64,000 nucleotides of DNA from Metellina segmentata (Eukaryota; Arthropoda; Arachnida; Araneae; Tetragnathidae). The translations under genes and the position numbers were made by a program. The notes below the pieces were generated by a model that was not told the DNA's origin, did not search any database, and saw only the letters and a program-made list of their open reading frames with translations. The stretch covers positions 61,071,981 through 61,135,980 of the forward strand of contig OX375875.1 of assembly GCA_947359465.1 (NCBI GenBank), read 5' to 3'. This document shows positions 26,286 to 38,670 of the stretch, piece after piece (the stretch's first letter is position 1; each line of letters begins with the position of its first letter).

Positions 26286-26498
26286 CAGGAGCGTTAGGAC
26301 TCAAATTCATTGGTTTGGTTTGTCCGTCTATCTTACAAGAGGGCTAATTAGATGAAGACCAAATGCTATCCGAGCCGCTACGTTAGCCCTGTCGTAGAAG
26401 AAAGTGACTATAGAGCGACATACTGTATGGACATTTAAGTCCAAACCAGAATTCGAGTTCCGAGTCGGTTGAACCAAAGGCCAGAATGCTAATCACTT

Positions 26499-27545
26499 GC
26501 TGCCAAATTTAATAACAATATATTTTATTCTCAGAACCACAAGGCTATAAAAATGCTCACTATACGTCATGATCAACGTTTTAACAGTAATATTTGAACC
26601 CAATTGAAAATACGATTTCTTAACAGTACGAAATTGCCGGTAGAGTACACAACCTATTAAAAGATACATTTTCGATTATAAGATTCTTACTAGTTGTCAA
26701 TCGATTTTATCTCAAGATCCACGACTGGGTTGAAAAGCGTGCTCACTATACGTCATGCACCTCGCTTTAGCTGTACTAAATGTGAGCCTATTTTCAAATA
26801 AGATATCGTAGGCCCGGTGCACACAACTAGTTTTTCAACTTGCGGCGTTGCTGCCGTAACGCAAGTGCGGTCTGATATACATTAGATCCAATGGAGTAGT
26901 GCACACATGCCTCCGGCGTCGCTGCGACGAATCACGTCCAATTTGCGTGCAATTTGTACCGCAGTTCCCCAAGGCGCCGCAGCTCGCCGCGCAAGCTTCT
27001 CAGATCTGAAGTGCTGTGTTTTCATAAATAAATGGAATATAAATAATAATTAATAAATGGTTGTACCCGGTAACGTCTATTTCGTTTCAAAATATACTTT
27101 TTTTACACCAAATAAGCGAAATAAACACGTTTTCTTCAGTAGAAAATTCATCGGAAATGGCGCAAAATGAGTACTTGTCCTTACACGGTTATGTGTGCAT
27201 AGTTGGGCTTCTGTTCGCAGCGGCGCCGCACATTGAACAATCAGATGTGTGCACCGGGCCTTAATTGAACAAAATTGTCACTAGAGAACATAACTAATTA
27301 AACTACATGTTTCGATTTTAAAAGATTCCAATTCGCTGCCAACAGATCTTATTCCAAGAAACACATTAGGCTAGAAAAGTGCTCTCACTAAACTTCAAGC
27401 TCCCGTTTTAACACTACAGCATTTGAACCCAATTGAAGATAAGATATCTTAATAACACAAAACTGTCGGTAGGGTACCCAACCTATTAAAAGATACATGT
27501 TTCTATTTTAAAATATTCAAACTCGCTGTCAAAGACGATACCAGC
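26499..27545. repeat. Tandem repeat, three ~194-bp units, the middle one split by a MITE
   Basis: Units start near 26499, 26693 and 27335 at GCTG(C/T)CAA-type words, and the start of a fourth is at 27535. Shared blocks are TGCTCACTATACGTCATG, TTTGAACCCAATTGAA, AATAAGATATCTTAA and AACCTATTAAAAGATACAT. Without the 450-bp MITE and its 3-bp duplication the middle unit is about 189 bp, in line with 194 and 200 for its neighbours. Confidence 0.88.
26811..27260 (+). mobile_element. PIF/Harbinger-like MITE, copy 1
   Basis: Ends are GGCCCGGTGCACAC and its inverted partner GTGTGCACCGGGCC, flanked by GTA on the left and TTA on the right, fitting a decayed 3-bp TTA duplication of PIF/Harbinger elements. 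The interior is GC-rich at both ends (CGGCGTCGCTGC, GGCGCCGCAGCTCGCCGC) and AT-rich in the centre. Two relatives are at 43633-44064 and 44068-44446. It has no transposase. Confidence 0.85.
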
Positions 27546-28482
27546 CGTAAACGAATACCTGGCGGATAGGAAAAATAAAATTCGATACAATTAGAATTTC
27601 TCTTCGATTCCAAATTTCCAAAGAATTTATTCAATCTTCACTACATTCATTTATGGAGTGAAACTTCAGAATCGGCTTTTTAAGCTCTACAAGAGGTGTA
27701 GAGGCGCATCCAAGTCGACTTATTCCATTTGAATTCCAATCGACGTTCTCTCTCGTTCTCGTCTTAATTAGCAACAGTCCACACGATTCAAATCACAAGG
27801 ACAATCAAAAATTTATTAAAATGAGAGGAACTATTTTTCCTACCGCGCATCGGGAAGTAATTAGTCCACACAACTCGTCAGTAGCGGAGGAGGCTTTCTG
27901 TATGGAGAAATTTGCTAGAGAGGTCTGGGATATTTTCCCCTTTTTATTGCCATTGTTATGTCTCGCGTCTTTTGAAAGCGCGAAATCTCGGGTGGAGAAC
28001 TTATTTCGAGTTGTAATTAGCGTTAACTCCCGGTGACTTTTACTTAATAATTCAAAATGATGGCGCCATTTTGCTTTGTTTTTTTTTCTCTCTCTCTCTC
28101 TCTCTCTCACTCTTCCAGATTCATTAACTTGAGAATATTTGACATTTGAAAAAAAAAAAAAAAAAAACGTATTTTTTTACAGTGTATAATTTGTGCAGTA
28201 GGCAGCGCAGTCTTTATTTTTGAATCGCATCTTAGACCAAATGTTAAAAAGCACTATTTTCCAAAAAAAGAACTTTTAATAAAGTACAACACTGAAGATC
28301 CCGATTATACTAAAGAATATTTTATGAGCAAGAGAATGAAATTTTTAGAGGTCGTTGCGACAAAACTCCTTTTAAGAGAGTGAATATTGAATGAATTTTA
28401 ACTGACTTTCTGGAATAATAAGGTATAATTTAGGCGGAAATCTAATTAATCATTTGAAAATGCTTTCCCTGCTTAACTAAGG
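27546..28482. other. Single-copy sequence with a (CT)n tract
   Basis: (CT)n lies at about 28086-28112 and an A-run at 28149-28167. 27660-28060 is somewhat GC-richer with open frames on both strands that show no known domain. No gene is supported. Confidence 0.4.
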
Positions 28483-28715
28483 GTTGGTAGTTTTGGGTTC
28501 TTGTGGCAATCGGGCCATATTTGTCCAAAACTACGCTAAACACTAGTCAGACAGACACGTAAATAGACATACCCACACAAGGGAAGTTTTACTGACAAAG
28601 AAAAGAGAAATACACCAATGAAGGAATCGAACTTGACAAGAAGCGAATCTGCACCACCACCAACATGCAGGTTGCTAGCGTAGTGGGTAAACCCCACGGT
28701 GACCCATTTAAGTAA
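28483..28715 (-). mobile_element. SINE-B copy
   Basis: Body words GGCAATCGGGCCATATTTG, AACTACGCTAAACAC, ACACAAGGGAAGTTTTACTG and AAGAAAAGAGAAATACACC are followed by the antisense tRNA-like head (GGAATCGAACTTGAC, CAGGTTGCTAGCGTAGTG, ACCCCACGGTGACCC). It is close to full length when compared with 55145-55380. Confidence 0.78.
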
Positions 28716-29186
28716 GGATCTTGATGGAAGTGAAAAACGAAATTTAACTCATATTTAGACTAACCCTTTTAAATTGCCGTAAATCATATGAGTAGATATT
28801 ACAATTATTAAATGCAATACCATTCAAGTCACGAAATTTCATAACCTTAACTCAGTAAATTTATCTAAATCGGTTACATAGAAACAGAATACATACTAGG
28901 CAGTTAAAAGTAGCACAAACACAATTCGATAAATTTGATTAAATAAAATTCATCTGTACACAGGTAAAAATATAATGATTAAGGATATCCATTTTCGTTT
29001 AAATTACACAAAAAATATTAAGTTTCTTGGATCTAGAATTAATCATCAATAAAAAAACTACCAAAGCCAAAGAAGGTTGTTCAGATAGTATAAAGTTGAT
29101 TTTATTAAGTGTATTTTTTACAAACAAACCGAGTCGCAGATGGAAACAATTAAGAGTTCGAATATAAAAAAGTTCAAAATTTTTAG
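28716..29186. other. AT-rich single-copy sequence
   Basis: Nothing recognised. Confidence 0.4.
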
Positions 29187-29272
29187 GTTGGTAGAGGTTT
29201 TTAAGAGGCGCATGTGCCTTATTGGCCAAACTGCACCAAGAACAAGACAGACAATATCAACTAATGGACATA

Positions 29273-29856
29273 CACTACCCTGCAATAATGGACCGGACGC
29301 CATCAAATTTTCATAAAAACCGACTGCTTGTTTTTTTTTTTTTTTTGGGGGGGGAGGGTTTTGTGGTATGGCCTGGGACCTTTGCATGTTGTTCCTGGTC
29401 AATTGAACGCCGACGCCTACATGAACATTTTGGACAATCATGTTCTTCCTACGCTCTGGCAATTTTATGGATTAGAGAAAAGTTATTTCCAGGACAACAA
29501 TGCTCCATGTCATTTTGCAGTCTCTTACAAGCAGTGCTATCACGATATGGATGTAAAACGTCTTCCCTGGCCTGCTCAGAGTCCCGACCTAAACCCCATA
29601 TAACATTTGGGACGAGTTAGAGCGACGCTTACGGACCAGGGAGCCACATTCGAAATCTACAGCTGAGCTGGCGACATTCTTGCAACAGGAATGGACACAA
29701 ATACCCATAGCCGTGTATCAAAACCTTGTTGAAAGTATGCCCAGAAGGGTTGTTAGTGTAATTGCAGCACGTGGGGGACCATTCCCCTATTAAAGCATGC
29801 ATTATTTTCCTTATACCATCACATCTTGCTGTCCGGTCCATAATTATATGATAGTG
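29273..29856 (+). mobile_element. Deleted Tc1-like element, family Tc1-A copy 2
   Basis: Starts CACTACCCTGCAATAATGGA after TA (29271-29272) and ends with the inverted partner TCCATAATTATATGATAGTG before TA (29857-29858). It shows the same early join from the 5' repeat into mid-transposase as the copies at 14514 and 55526, here with an added T/G homopolymer run (29331-29356). Confidence 0.92.
29360..29793 (+). pseudogene. Tc1-type transposase, C-terminal remnant (copy 2)
   Basis: The best preserved of the three. One frame reads WYGLGPLHVVPGQLNAD, LPTLWQFYGLEKSYFQDNNA and LPWPAQSPDLNPI before a one-base change breaks the frame at the expected PIEHLW; homology goes on to TAA at 29793. The position aligned with the second catalytic Asp is Asn (QDNNAP against QDDKAP in copy 1), so even an unbroken protein would lack a catalytic residue. 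The N-terminal DNA-binding half is absent. Confidence 0.85.
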
Positions 29857-29989
29857 TACCTACACAATCAAATTTCAACTGCCACATAACTTAGAAATAT
29901 ACGCAAGGTGTAATGGAACCTGCGTCACCTAGAACTCTCAGCCTGCTTGGGCAGCGAGCAAACCCTCTGAGCCGAGGTGACACCTGAAA

Positions 29990-31360
29990 ATTAAGGAAAT
30001 TAAGAAAGTTTCAATTTAAGAGACTTGGGATTGACTTTCAAACTAGACGAGTACAAATATTTTATCTTTGTAGTTGGATATTAATTTAATGGTCACTAGC
30101 AGAGCACTTAATGAATAGATTCATAAGTATACTATTCTGCATCTCAAGTACTGGAAAGTAGATTTGCTTTCTTTTCTTCATTGTCAAGGAAACGGTTTCA
30201 TTTCTTTGATGTCTGAATGATCACAAGAAACAACAAAATAGAATCTAATTCTGGCAACAACAAAAAAAACACCTATGTGATTTCGCATTTAAATTAAAAT
30301 TCAACAAATATATCTTTCAAAAAACTATTACTACATCTGCACACTCAATTTTCTAAAATATATGTATAAACTAGTTAAATACAACGCAGTAATACAAACC
30401 ATTTCGTTCTTCTTTAGTTAAAAGGAAAAGATGAAGCTATGCAAAAAAATTGTAAAACTCAAAATATCAATTCACCATTTGAAACAAAAATTAATCTTTA
30501 GTGAGTTAACAAATCGTGATATCTTTGGCAAAGAACGATTATGAAAAATATTTTGCTAGTAAAATTTCCTGATACTTTTTCGATGGAATACGTATTTTTG
30601 ATACTACTTCGAAGGAAATAAGAGATTTTCGTTCTGTTTGGGAAATTTTAGTTTTCAACTATCAATCACATATACAACAGTGTCATCTGATATTCCTTAT
30701 GATATAGAATAGAGTCACTCCGGGGTAAGAGTGTCTTTAGAAAACCTGGTGAGGTGTATCGCTCCACAGCAAAAACAACTCAAATCGATGCGTGTGCCGA
30801 ATCACAAATCCACCCATACAACCCCGGTATCAACTTCCAACAAACCTAACTGGAAATAATTTCCCCTCGAAACACGAAAAGAGGAAAACAGAAAGAAATC
30901 TCAAAGGTTATTTTTGACTTAGTAGTTTATCGAAACGTCGGATATTGAATTTTCACCAACCTTACCCTCACAGGATTAGGAGAGGAAGAGAAAAAACACC
31001 ACAATTCAGCGGTTCTCTTCTAATTGATGGTCGAGGGAGAAGAGAGACGGCCTCGTATTCCTGAAAATTCGGAACCAGACAGAAAAGCCATTTATTTGCG
31101 CAAAGCCTCACCAGAAGTTCAAAGACATTCCCTCTTCACAAAACAAATGGCGGTGTGCTTTGAAGCGTTTACTTTTCGAAAATGACTGTTCGAGAGCTCT
31201 CTCTCTCTCTCTTCTTATAATCTTGATGAGCAGCTGGAGCGAGTGTGCCCTTGCATTTTGGGGATTGCAAAGGGCGGTAAGTTGATATTTGCATTAATGC
31301 ATTTCCGAATCAGAGCCACCGAAAGAATTTCCTTATTTTCGGCTGCGGATGGTACGTCGA
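29990..31360. other. Single-copy sequence, no gene recognised
   Basis: AT-rich to about 30720, then GC-richer. A short (CT)n tract is at 31196-31213. No recognisable domain in the open frames. Confidence 0.4.
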
Positions 31361-31368
31361 GGGAGAGA

Positions 31369-32930
31369 GGAACCATTTCGACTGTCTTCCATTGTCGAAG
31401 AGTACCGACAGGGCACTGCCATCAGGTGAGGAAAAAGGAATATTTAAGAGTATCTACGGGAATTCGTAAGTTGGATAAGAAGAAATGGAACGATAGAGAG
31501 GAACCACTTTGACTATCTTCCCTTGTCGAATGTACCGGCAGGCTAAGCGGACACTATCATCAAGCGTGGAAAAGTGAATATTTTTGAGGAGTTTCTTCGC
31601 GAATTCGTAAGTTGGATCAGATGAGATTAGACGAAGAAGTTTAGATGAAAGTAGTATAATTCAATCACACGTGGAAACAAAGGAATTTAAACTGTAATCG
31701 AGAGTGTGGAATCATTTTGATTGCGTTCCCTAGACAAATGCAAGACACTATCATCGGGTGAAGAAAACAAGGAATCTTTCAAAGTTTTTTGGGGAATTGG
31801 TTAGTTGCATAAGAAGAGATCAGACGTGAGAAACCATTTTTATTGCTTTCCCTAGACACTACCATCGGATGAAGAAAACAAGGAATCTCAAAGTTTTTTC
31901 GGGAATTTGTTAGTTGGATAAGAAGAGATCAGACAATAGAAGCCATTTTGATTATGTTCCCTAGACAAATGCAAGACACTATCAGCGGGTGAAGAAAACA
32001 AGGAATCTTTTAAAGTTTTTTTGGGAATTTGTTAGTTGCATAAGAAGAGAGGGATCAGACGAGAGAAGCCATTTGGACTATGTTCCCTAGACAAATGCAA
32101 GACACTACCATCGGGTGAAGAAAACAAGGAATCTCAAAGTTTTTTCGGGAATTTGTTAGTTGCATAAGAAGAGATCAGACGTGAGAAACCATTTTTATTG
32201 CTTTCCCTAGACACTACCATCGGGTGAAGAAAACAAGGAATCTCAAAGTTTTTTCGGGAATTTGTTAGTTGGATAAGAAGAGATCAGACAATAGAAGCCA
32301 TTTTGATTATGTTCCCTAGACAAATGCAAGACACTATCAGCGGGTGAAGAAAACAAGGAATCTTTTAAAGTTTTTTTGGGAATTTGTTAGTTGCATAAGA
32401 GAGAGAGATCAAACGAGAGAAGCCATTTTGACTATGTTCCTTAGACAAATGCAAGACACTACCATCGGGTGAAGAAAACAAGGAATTTCAAAGTTTTTTC
32501 GGGAATTTGTTAGTTGGATAAGAAGAGATCAGACGATAGAAGCCATTTTGATTATGTTCCCTAGACAAATGCAAGACACTATCAGCTGGTGAAGAAAACA
32601 ATGAATCTTTTAAAGTTTTTTCGGGAATTTGTTAGTTGCATAAGAAGAGAGAGAGAGAGAGAGAGAGATCAGACGAGAGAAGCCATTTTGACTATGTTCC
32701 CTAGACAAATGCAAGACACTATCATCGGGTGAAGAAAACGAGGAATCTTTCAAAGTTTTTTGGGGAATTATTTAGTTGGATCAGAAGAGATCAGACGACA
32801 GAAACCATTTTGACTGTCTTCCCTTGACGAATTTTTCAGCAGGCGAAACGAACACTATCACCAGGTGAGGAAAAGGAAATATTTCAGAGTTCCTTAGGGA
32901 ATTCGTTAGATCAGGCGATGAAGCGTCACC
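31369..32930. repeat. Minisatellite, about twelve units, with a 355-bp higher-order repeat
   Basis: Units of about 110-140 bp begin at GAA(A/G)CCATTTT-type words near 31369, 31501, 31709, 31829, 31939, 32065, 32184, 32294, 32419, 32539, 32679 and 32801. Typical blocks are CCCTAGACAAATGCAAGACA, GGGTGAAGAAAACAAGGAAT, CGGGAATTTGTTAGTTG and ATAAGAAGAGATCAGAC. Three unit types recur in the same order: 31829-32183 and 32184-32538 are almost identical 355-bp trimers. The flanking units are more diverged. A (GA)n expansion sits inside one unit (32647-32668). Confidence 0.93.
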
Positions 32931-33310
32931 GCCAAAAAAAATGGTGAAATGGTTTTATTCAATAAACACATGAAAATAAAGGAATTCGAATGGTAATGGG
33001 GACACATTTCTCTTTTCATTCTGTCACATTCATTTATGGTGGGTTACATGTGGAGGGCGTGGTAAATTATTAGGACCATCTATATTAAAAGAAAATGAAA
33101 GGTCCTTATCTTTAGTCTGCAATACTCGAACACTTCTAACTCACTCTCCACTTAATTAACTTAACTAAGAATAGAACGTCGTGACCATAAATCATTACAA
33201 AAAGAAAGCGTTATGTAACTGGTTTTAAAGAGGGTAGGAATGTCCATACCACACCGATAATCTTGAGTTGCCTGATTTCTGAGCACTTTTCTCAGAATAT
33301 AAGGAGATAC
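32931..33310. other. Single-copy sequence
   Basis: Nothing recognised. Confidence 0.4.
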
Positions 33311-33311
33311 C

Positions 33312-33585
33312 AGTTTGAAATTTTTGCACTCTTAATAGATATTTGCCCATATACTGAAGTGAGAATTTGTATTATGCCACCCAATGTTTTTTGAAAATTA
33401 TTTGTATAAAATTAACAAGAAAATCCCGAAATTCTGCTTCCCCCCCCCTTTAAAATTAGTAAATAAGTAGTAATCTTCAGAAACAAAATGGTAACTTCAA
33501 TACAATCTGATGCTTGCTAAACATGTTAGGAAAAGTTTTAAGTTTGTTTTCAAAGAAAGTTTTAAAGTTTATATTTTTTGAAAGA
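33312..33585 (+). repeat. Duplicated block X, copy 1
   Basis: Matches 42088-42365 in the same orientation: CCAGTTTGAAATTTTT, AGATATTTGCCCATA, ATTAACAAGAAAATCCCGAA, CTTCAGAAACAAAATGGTAA and AAACATGTTAGGAAAAGTTT. The two are about 8.8 kb apart. No end structure is seen, so it is a segmental duplication or an unidentified repeat. Confidence 0.85.
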
Positions 33586-33836
33586 TTCATCTTCGATTAA
33601 GGACTATAAACGAATTCTCTCACTTGACTGACAACAAAATTAATCTAATAAAAATGTAATATTATGAATTTTATAATAAAAGGAAATGCTAGAACTATAC
33701 TGAAATTCATGGAATCCACTTGAACAAAATAAACTACTTTTTGGCTAAATCAGACAATCGCATATATTCCATTTAGAGAATCATTAGATTCGACTTAGTT
33801 CTAACGTTCAATGCATTCTTTAAAACTTCCCTAAAT
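33586..33836. other. AT-rich sequence
   Basis: Nothing recognised. Confidence 0.4.
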
Positions 33837-33837
33837 G

Positions 33838-33950
33838 TCCCACTTCATGGAGTTAGGATCTTTCCCTTCGGGATTGATCCCGGATCTTCGTCAATAGACC
33901 GTTGTCGTTTTTACCGTTTGACATCAATTTAACTACTTACCTATCTACTT
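33838..33950 (+). repeat. SINE-A 3' fragment
   Basis: GGATCTTTCCCTTCGGGATT, GATCCCGGATCTTCGTCAAT and a final CTACTTACCTATCTAC correspond to the body end and (CTAC)n-like tail of SINE-A. Confidence 0.7.
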
Positions 33951-34039
33951 CACTACGCATCTTATATTGGCTTATAATAGCACGAACATGAATGAGCTGA
34001 ATTATATAAATCGCTTGAGTCTGTAAAATGAGATGCTTT

Positions 34040-34168
34040 GGGTAGGTAGGTGTTTAATTAACGTCGTACTGGAGCAACACAAAGGGCTATAGGCGACGGT
34101 CCGGGATCATTCCGTAAGGGAGATTCCCTAAAGATCCAAGGACAGAGCCTCGTAATTTTGAACCACAA
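34040..34168 (-). repeat. SINE-A 3' fragment
   Basis: GGTAGGTAGGTG then TTAATTAACGTCGTACTGGA, CAACACAAAGGGCTATAGGC and CCTCGTAATTTTGAACCACA; minus-strand tail and partial body only. Confidence 0.75.
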
Positions 34169-34349
34169 GAGATGCTTTAGAGTCAGTAGCAAACCACACG
34201 AAATTCATTAACTAAACATAGCCTTCATACAACTAACAAATCCCATTACTATAAATAATTCGTATATACCAAGTTGTAAAGTATTTTCAGTTCATACAAA
34301 AAATATTCACTTAAAATTTTAATTTACATTTATTTATTTTTTAAATACG

Positions 34350-34396
34350 TAATTAGTTGTACTAACATCTCACTGGAGAAACACAAAGGGTCGGTG
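34350..34396 (-). repeat. SINE-A tail fragment
   Basis: TACTAACATCTCACTGGAGA then AACACAAAGGGTC; about 45 bp of minus-strand SINE-A tail. Confidence 0.5.
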
Positions 34397-35446
34397 AATT
34401 TGAAAAAGAATTACTACCTAAATATTCCACTTTTGCGTGCTGCTGCTATTAAGACATAAAAGCGTTGAGTGCATTTTATAGGTAGATTCTTTTATTTTCA
34501 AACACCAGACAATCAAATCTCAAAACCATACAAGGCTTTCATTCTGTAAGACCTTTGAAAAAGTTTAAGTGCAATTTTTCCATGAATAGATTTTTTAGAC
34601 TATAATTCTTTCTTGCTAGTTGATTAAAGTTTAGGTATTTCAATTCTTTTAAATGGAGTGTTTCGTTTTGTCTTTTATCCAACTGTATCCATGTATGTCT
34701 TTTTTTCTTGCATTTTTGGATACGAAGTATTTGGTTCTCTGTAGTTGGGTATTTTTTCTGCAGAGTAGCAGATGAATTTCATTAAATTGGATAACATCGA
34801 AATTTTGAAACGCAAAAGTATTGTAGTCTTACTAAGTTTCAATTTGCCTCGTCCACCTTTTACCTAGGGATTCATGTATTTAAAACAAAGGGGACAGAAA
34901 ATAGATATGACATAGGTAAAAGAAAGATAAGAAATAGATTTGATAAAAAAATGACCAAGTTAAGAGTAAAATATAATTAAGAGATAATTACTTTTCGCAA
35001 ATTTCATTACTGCAGGCAAATCCATCCAAATACATCTTACTGTAGGATCTGTAAAAGTAAAACACAATGAAGTTAATAACAAACTTGTGTTAAGATAACA
35101 TTTCCAGCTTTTGAACTGAATAGAAATGTGACTGTGTTAAGTATATTTTAAATCAAACTCTTATACACAAATCGTCCAATGAAAACGTTTTGCTTCGCAC
35201 CATCAAATTTCTAGGAGAGTTTTATTTCTATCGATCATTCAATATGCAAAAAAGATAGTGTTAAGTACTTTAAAAAACTTATAACATTAAAACTACTATA
35301 AAGTTTTATCAGCAATATAACGAATAATTTAGGTACTTTTGCAGCAATTCTTCAATGCGCAGTAAAACTTTAAGTAAACTGCCATCAGAAATAAGTCTTT
35401 AGAGAAGAAACAATCGTGATTTAATTTTTTAAAGTAACTAAAAATG
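34397..35446. other. AT-rich sequence, nothing recognised
   Basis: No coding signal, RNA gene or repeat family was identified. Confidence 0.4.
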
Positions 35447-35448
35447 AG

Positions 35449-35508
35449 GAGGTAGGTAGGTAGTTAAATTAACGTCGCACTGAAACAACACACGGGCTAT
35501 TGATAAAA
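35449..35508 (-). repeat. SINE-A tail fragment
   Basis: GGTAGGTAGGTAG, TTAAATTAACGTCGCACTGA and CACACGGGCTATTGAT mark the 3' end of a minus-strand SINE-A. Confidence 0.65.
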
Positions 35509-36885
35509 TGAAAGAATCAAACGTAGCAGTAAATATCTAAATAAAGTTTTTAATACATCTCGGAAGATTACTTTGATTCATATTTCATTGATTTCGTTTA
35601 GATATTTCGTTGATTGTTTCGATATTTTTAGTAGACTTTTACAAATTAAGAAAAAGTAACAAAAAAAAACGTAAATTAATCATAATTTTGTTCATTTTTA
35701 GTATGTTTTTAGCAGAAACCACAAAATAGGTACGAAAAAAATCTGGAAAAAATAAATTAAATAAGAAATAGAAGTACCTTCGAAACACAGTTTAAAGGCA
35801 AAAATTAACTATCATTTAGAACAGTTGAAAACGATTTTTACAACTTACACTATATCCAGTTGTTAAGATGAAATATGGTTAAATATTTCCAAATAAAAAT
35901 CGCTTCAAGACATAAAAAAATATTTAAAATAGCAAAGCTACTGTAAAAAAAATCTCAGTTAAGGTATACTATACTATTAAAAAACATAAAAAGTATTTTA
36001 TTCCGAACCTTAGAGTACAAATAATCCTACAGGCCGTATTTGGCTGACAGTAAATAATTATATTACAACACTGATGGAAAAATTCTATTTCTTCCCCAAT
36101 TGTTAGAGAAATTGGATAAGAAAACCAGTTGAAATAGGCCTCAACTGCAAATGCGTAATTCCAAAAGTTCAATAAAAAGGAAAAATATAAACAGGTAATT
36201 TAAAGTTAGACGACTTTTTTTTCAAATTCTTTCATAATTAAGAGTGGAATTTTTTGAAAAAATCTCCCAGAGGAAATCTATTTGGATTTAAATGCAAATG
36301 ACAAAGACATACAAAATAGCTTTTTTAATTTGTTCAAATTTTTATCCGTCTGCGCAACGCATTTAAATGCTGATAAAGTGTTCAGTATGGAAATAGATCA
36401 AATAAAAGAAGGCGTTTTTAAGAATAAAGTCATTGAAGGTAAAAGTTTATAACAAAAATAGGATGCCATTAGTGCTTCCCGTCACGGCTTGGAAGGACTT
36501 AATTAAAACTGAATGGTAGCAGTGTTCAAATGTAACATTTAAACTCGAGTTAGTTCTATTGTTTTGTCCTGGTGATGGACATTTTGTTCTACCGAAATAG
36601 ATATAGACCAATTTCGTCACCTTGTATTTACTTTCTTTAGTATTAATAGTAACTTTTGTAAACTTTTATATAATTTCCAGATTGAATAACTTTTTTGTCC
36701 TTAATTTTTTCAAATACACTTCTATTCAACTTTGTAAAATACAGGCTAACATTTTTTTTCGATTAGCCCCGTTGAATGTCTTTGAACTAATTGTATCCTA
36801 TCGGTTGACAGATAGCAATACTATAGAGCACCTGTCGCGTGGTTACACGAAAAAACAGCTATATAATTAACCTACAAATTTTTAA
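35509..36885. other. AT-rich sequence flanking the hAT insertion
   Basis: No recognised gene. The longest open frame (36622-36870) is hydrophobic and Phe/Leu-rich without a known domain. Confidence 0.4.
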
Positions 36886-38670
36886 AGTGTGAGCAGGGGC
36901 GGATCAAGTCAAGTGAGGGCCCTAAGAGGTAAAAATTTCGGAGCCCTTAAAAACTCAATTTTAAAAAAAATTTCAAGAAAACTCTTATTAAGTTGTTAAC
37001 AAAAAAGAAAAGTAATCAAAGTAGTCCTACCATAACACATTAACTAAATTTTTTTACGTAAATTTCCGCCTTGCATTATTTCTTGCAAATTTGTCAATTA
37101 TTTTGGCAGTGTCAATTAGGTTTAAAATTTCTTGCTCTATATACAGAATGGCCATATTATTTAATCTTTCTTCCTCCCATAGTACTCCTTAAATAATAAT
37201 GTTACACGCTTTTAAACAGAAAACTATCTTTCTCCTGACTGATTAGAGAATTGTTATAATAGAAATTTTAATAATATTTGAAAATTCGGAAATCTGCAAG
37301 ACATTTGATTGGCGGCTCGATAGATGTCTGGTTTTCTGGTCTGGATATATGTCTGTGTGTCCTCGTTTTCTTCTAGAAATATTAAAAAACGATCAAATTC
37401 ATCTTCGAAAGTACTAACATCAATGTCATTTTTGTAAATATCCTTCAATATTTTTATCGGGTTCTTTTTCCTTCTGTTGACAAATCACAATCACAAAAAT
37501 ATTCGAAAAGGCTCCACAACAACTACATACATCTAAGTTCTTTGAGATAATTCTGAGTTGGTGTTATCTCATATGACGTAAAATGAATTGATTATGAAAT
37601 TTTCTCTAATTGTAAATTCATGTGCTCGACTTCTTTGTTTTCATCAAAAAACATTTTTATCTTTTGGTGTCTGCGAGTTTGTACATTAAATGATAACCTT
37701 GATAAATCAGTTGCCTCTTTTTCTCAACTTCTTTAAATTCTTCTCAGAAACTATGGATAAAATTTTCTAATGACTTCAGTAGGATAGATCCTTTCAATAG
37801 TTCCCATTCCAATGATTGCAGTGATTTACTAGTAGCATTTATTCTTTGTAAAATAGTATTCCAAATAACTGTAATTAAGGCGGTTTCATATTTGCCCACT
37901 TTTTTCGGAAGTGAAGTCGCCTCCACTATGGTAACTTGTTTTCTTTTTCTTATTTATAAATTTTGGTTAAAACCTCTTTTATATGGGTGAAACCTAGTCT
38001 TATAGCTTATACAGCATCTAGCTCTTGCTGACAATCTTGTATTAGAAACTCATCACTGAGACGAAATGTTTCACATTTTTAGATTTATGGTTAAAATTTT
38101 CTAGCGATGGTTTAGTGCAGAAAAAGATGCAAATAAATTCTGCACAAACATAAAATACTGAAATGCAGCACAACACCTTTCTGCAGCGAAATTTTCAATT
38201 AAATTTAAGGAATGATTAGTACAAGGAATAAAAATCGCACTCGGGCTATGTTCTTTAATACGTTCTTGAAAACCTGAAAACTGCCCTGACATATTAGAAG
38301 CTTTATAAAATTATTGTCCTCGACAAGTTTCAATATCCACTCCTAATTTTATTTGCAAAACTTCTTGTTCCAAATATGAAAACGTGAGTTTATCTATGAG
38401 AATGAATTCCACAAATCTTTCTTTTACATTACCACAGGATGAAACATATCTTATAACAAAAGTTAGTTGATCAATATGCGAAACATCGGAAGTTGAGTCA
38501 ATAACTACACAATAATAAGTCGCAGATTTGATTTCTTCAGTTATTTACGCTCTTACTTGATTTCAAATAAGACCGTCACAAATATCATGAGATAAATGAA
38601 AAGGGCTTTCCATAAAAACTGAGAGTAAAATCATAAAAAATCAAGAAATATATTTACAGAAAAAAATACA

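Larger units (their letters stand above)
29187..29985 (-). mobile_element. SINE-B copy split by a Tc1-like element
   Basis: The 3' part (29187-29272: GGCCAAACTGCACCAAGAAC, ACAATATCAACTAATGGACA) and the decayed tRNA-like head (about 29905-29985: GGAACCTGCGTCACC, GCAAACCCTCTGAGCC) lie on opposite sides of the Tc1-A element at 29273-29856. The order of parts matches the unbroken copy at 55145, so the Tc1-like element jumped into this SINE. Confidence 0.68.

Noticed and set aside
31369..32930. CRISPR-like array because of regular repeats
   Set aside because: The units are contiguous tandem repeats of 110-140 bp without unique spacers, in a eukaryotic context.
35449..35462. Telomeric-type repeat GGTAGGTAGG
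   Set aside because: The arthropod telomere repeat is TTAGG; these words are the tail of SINE-A copies.
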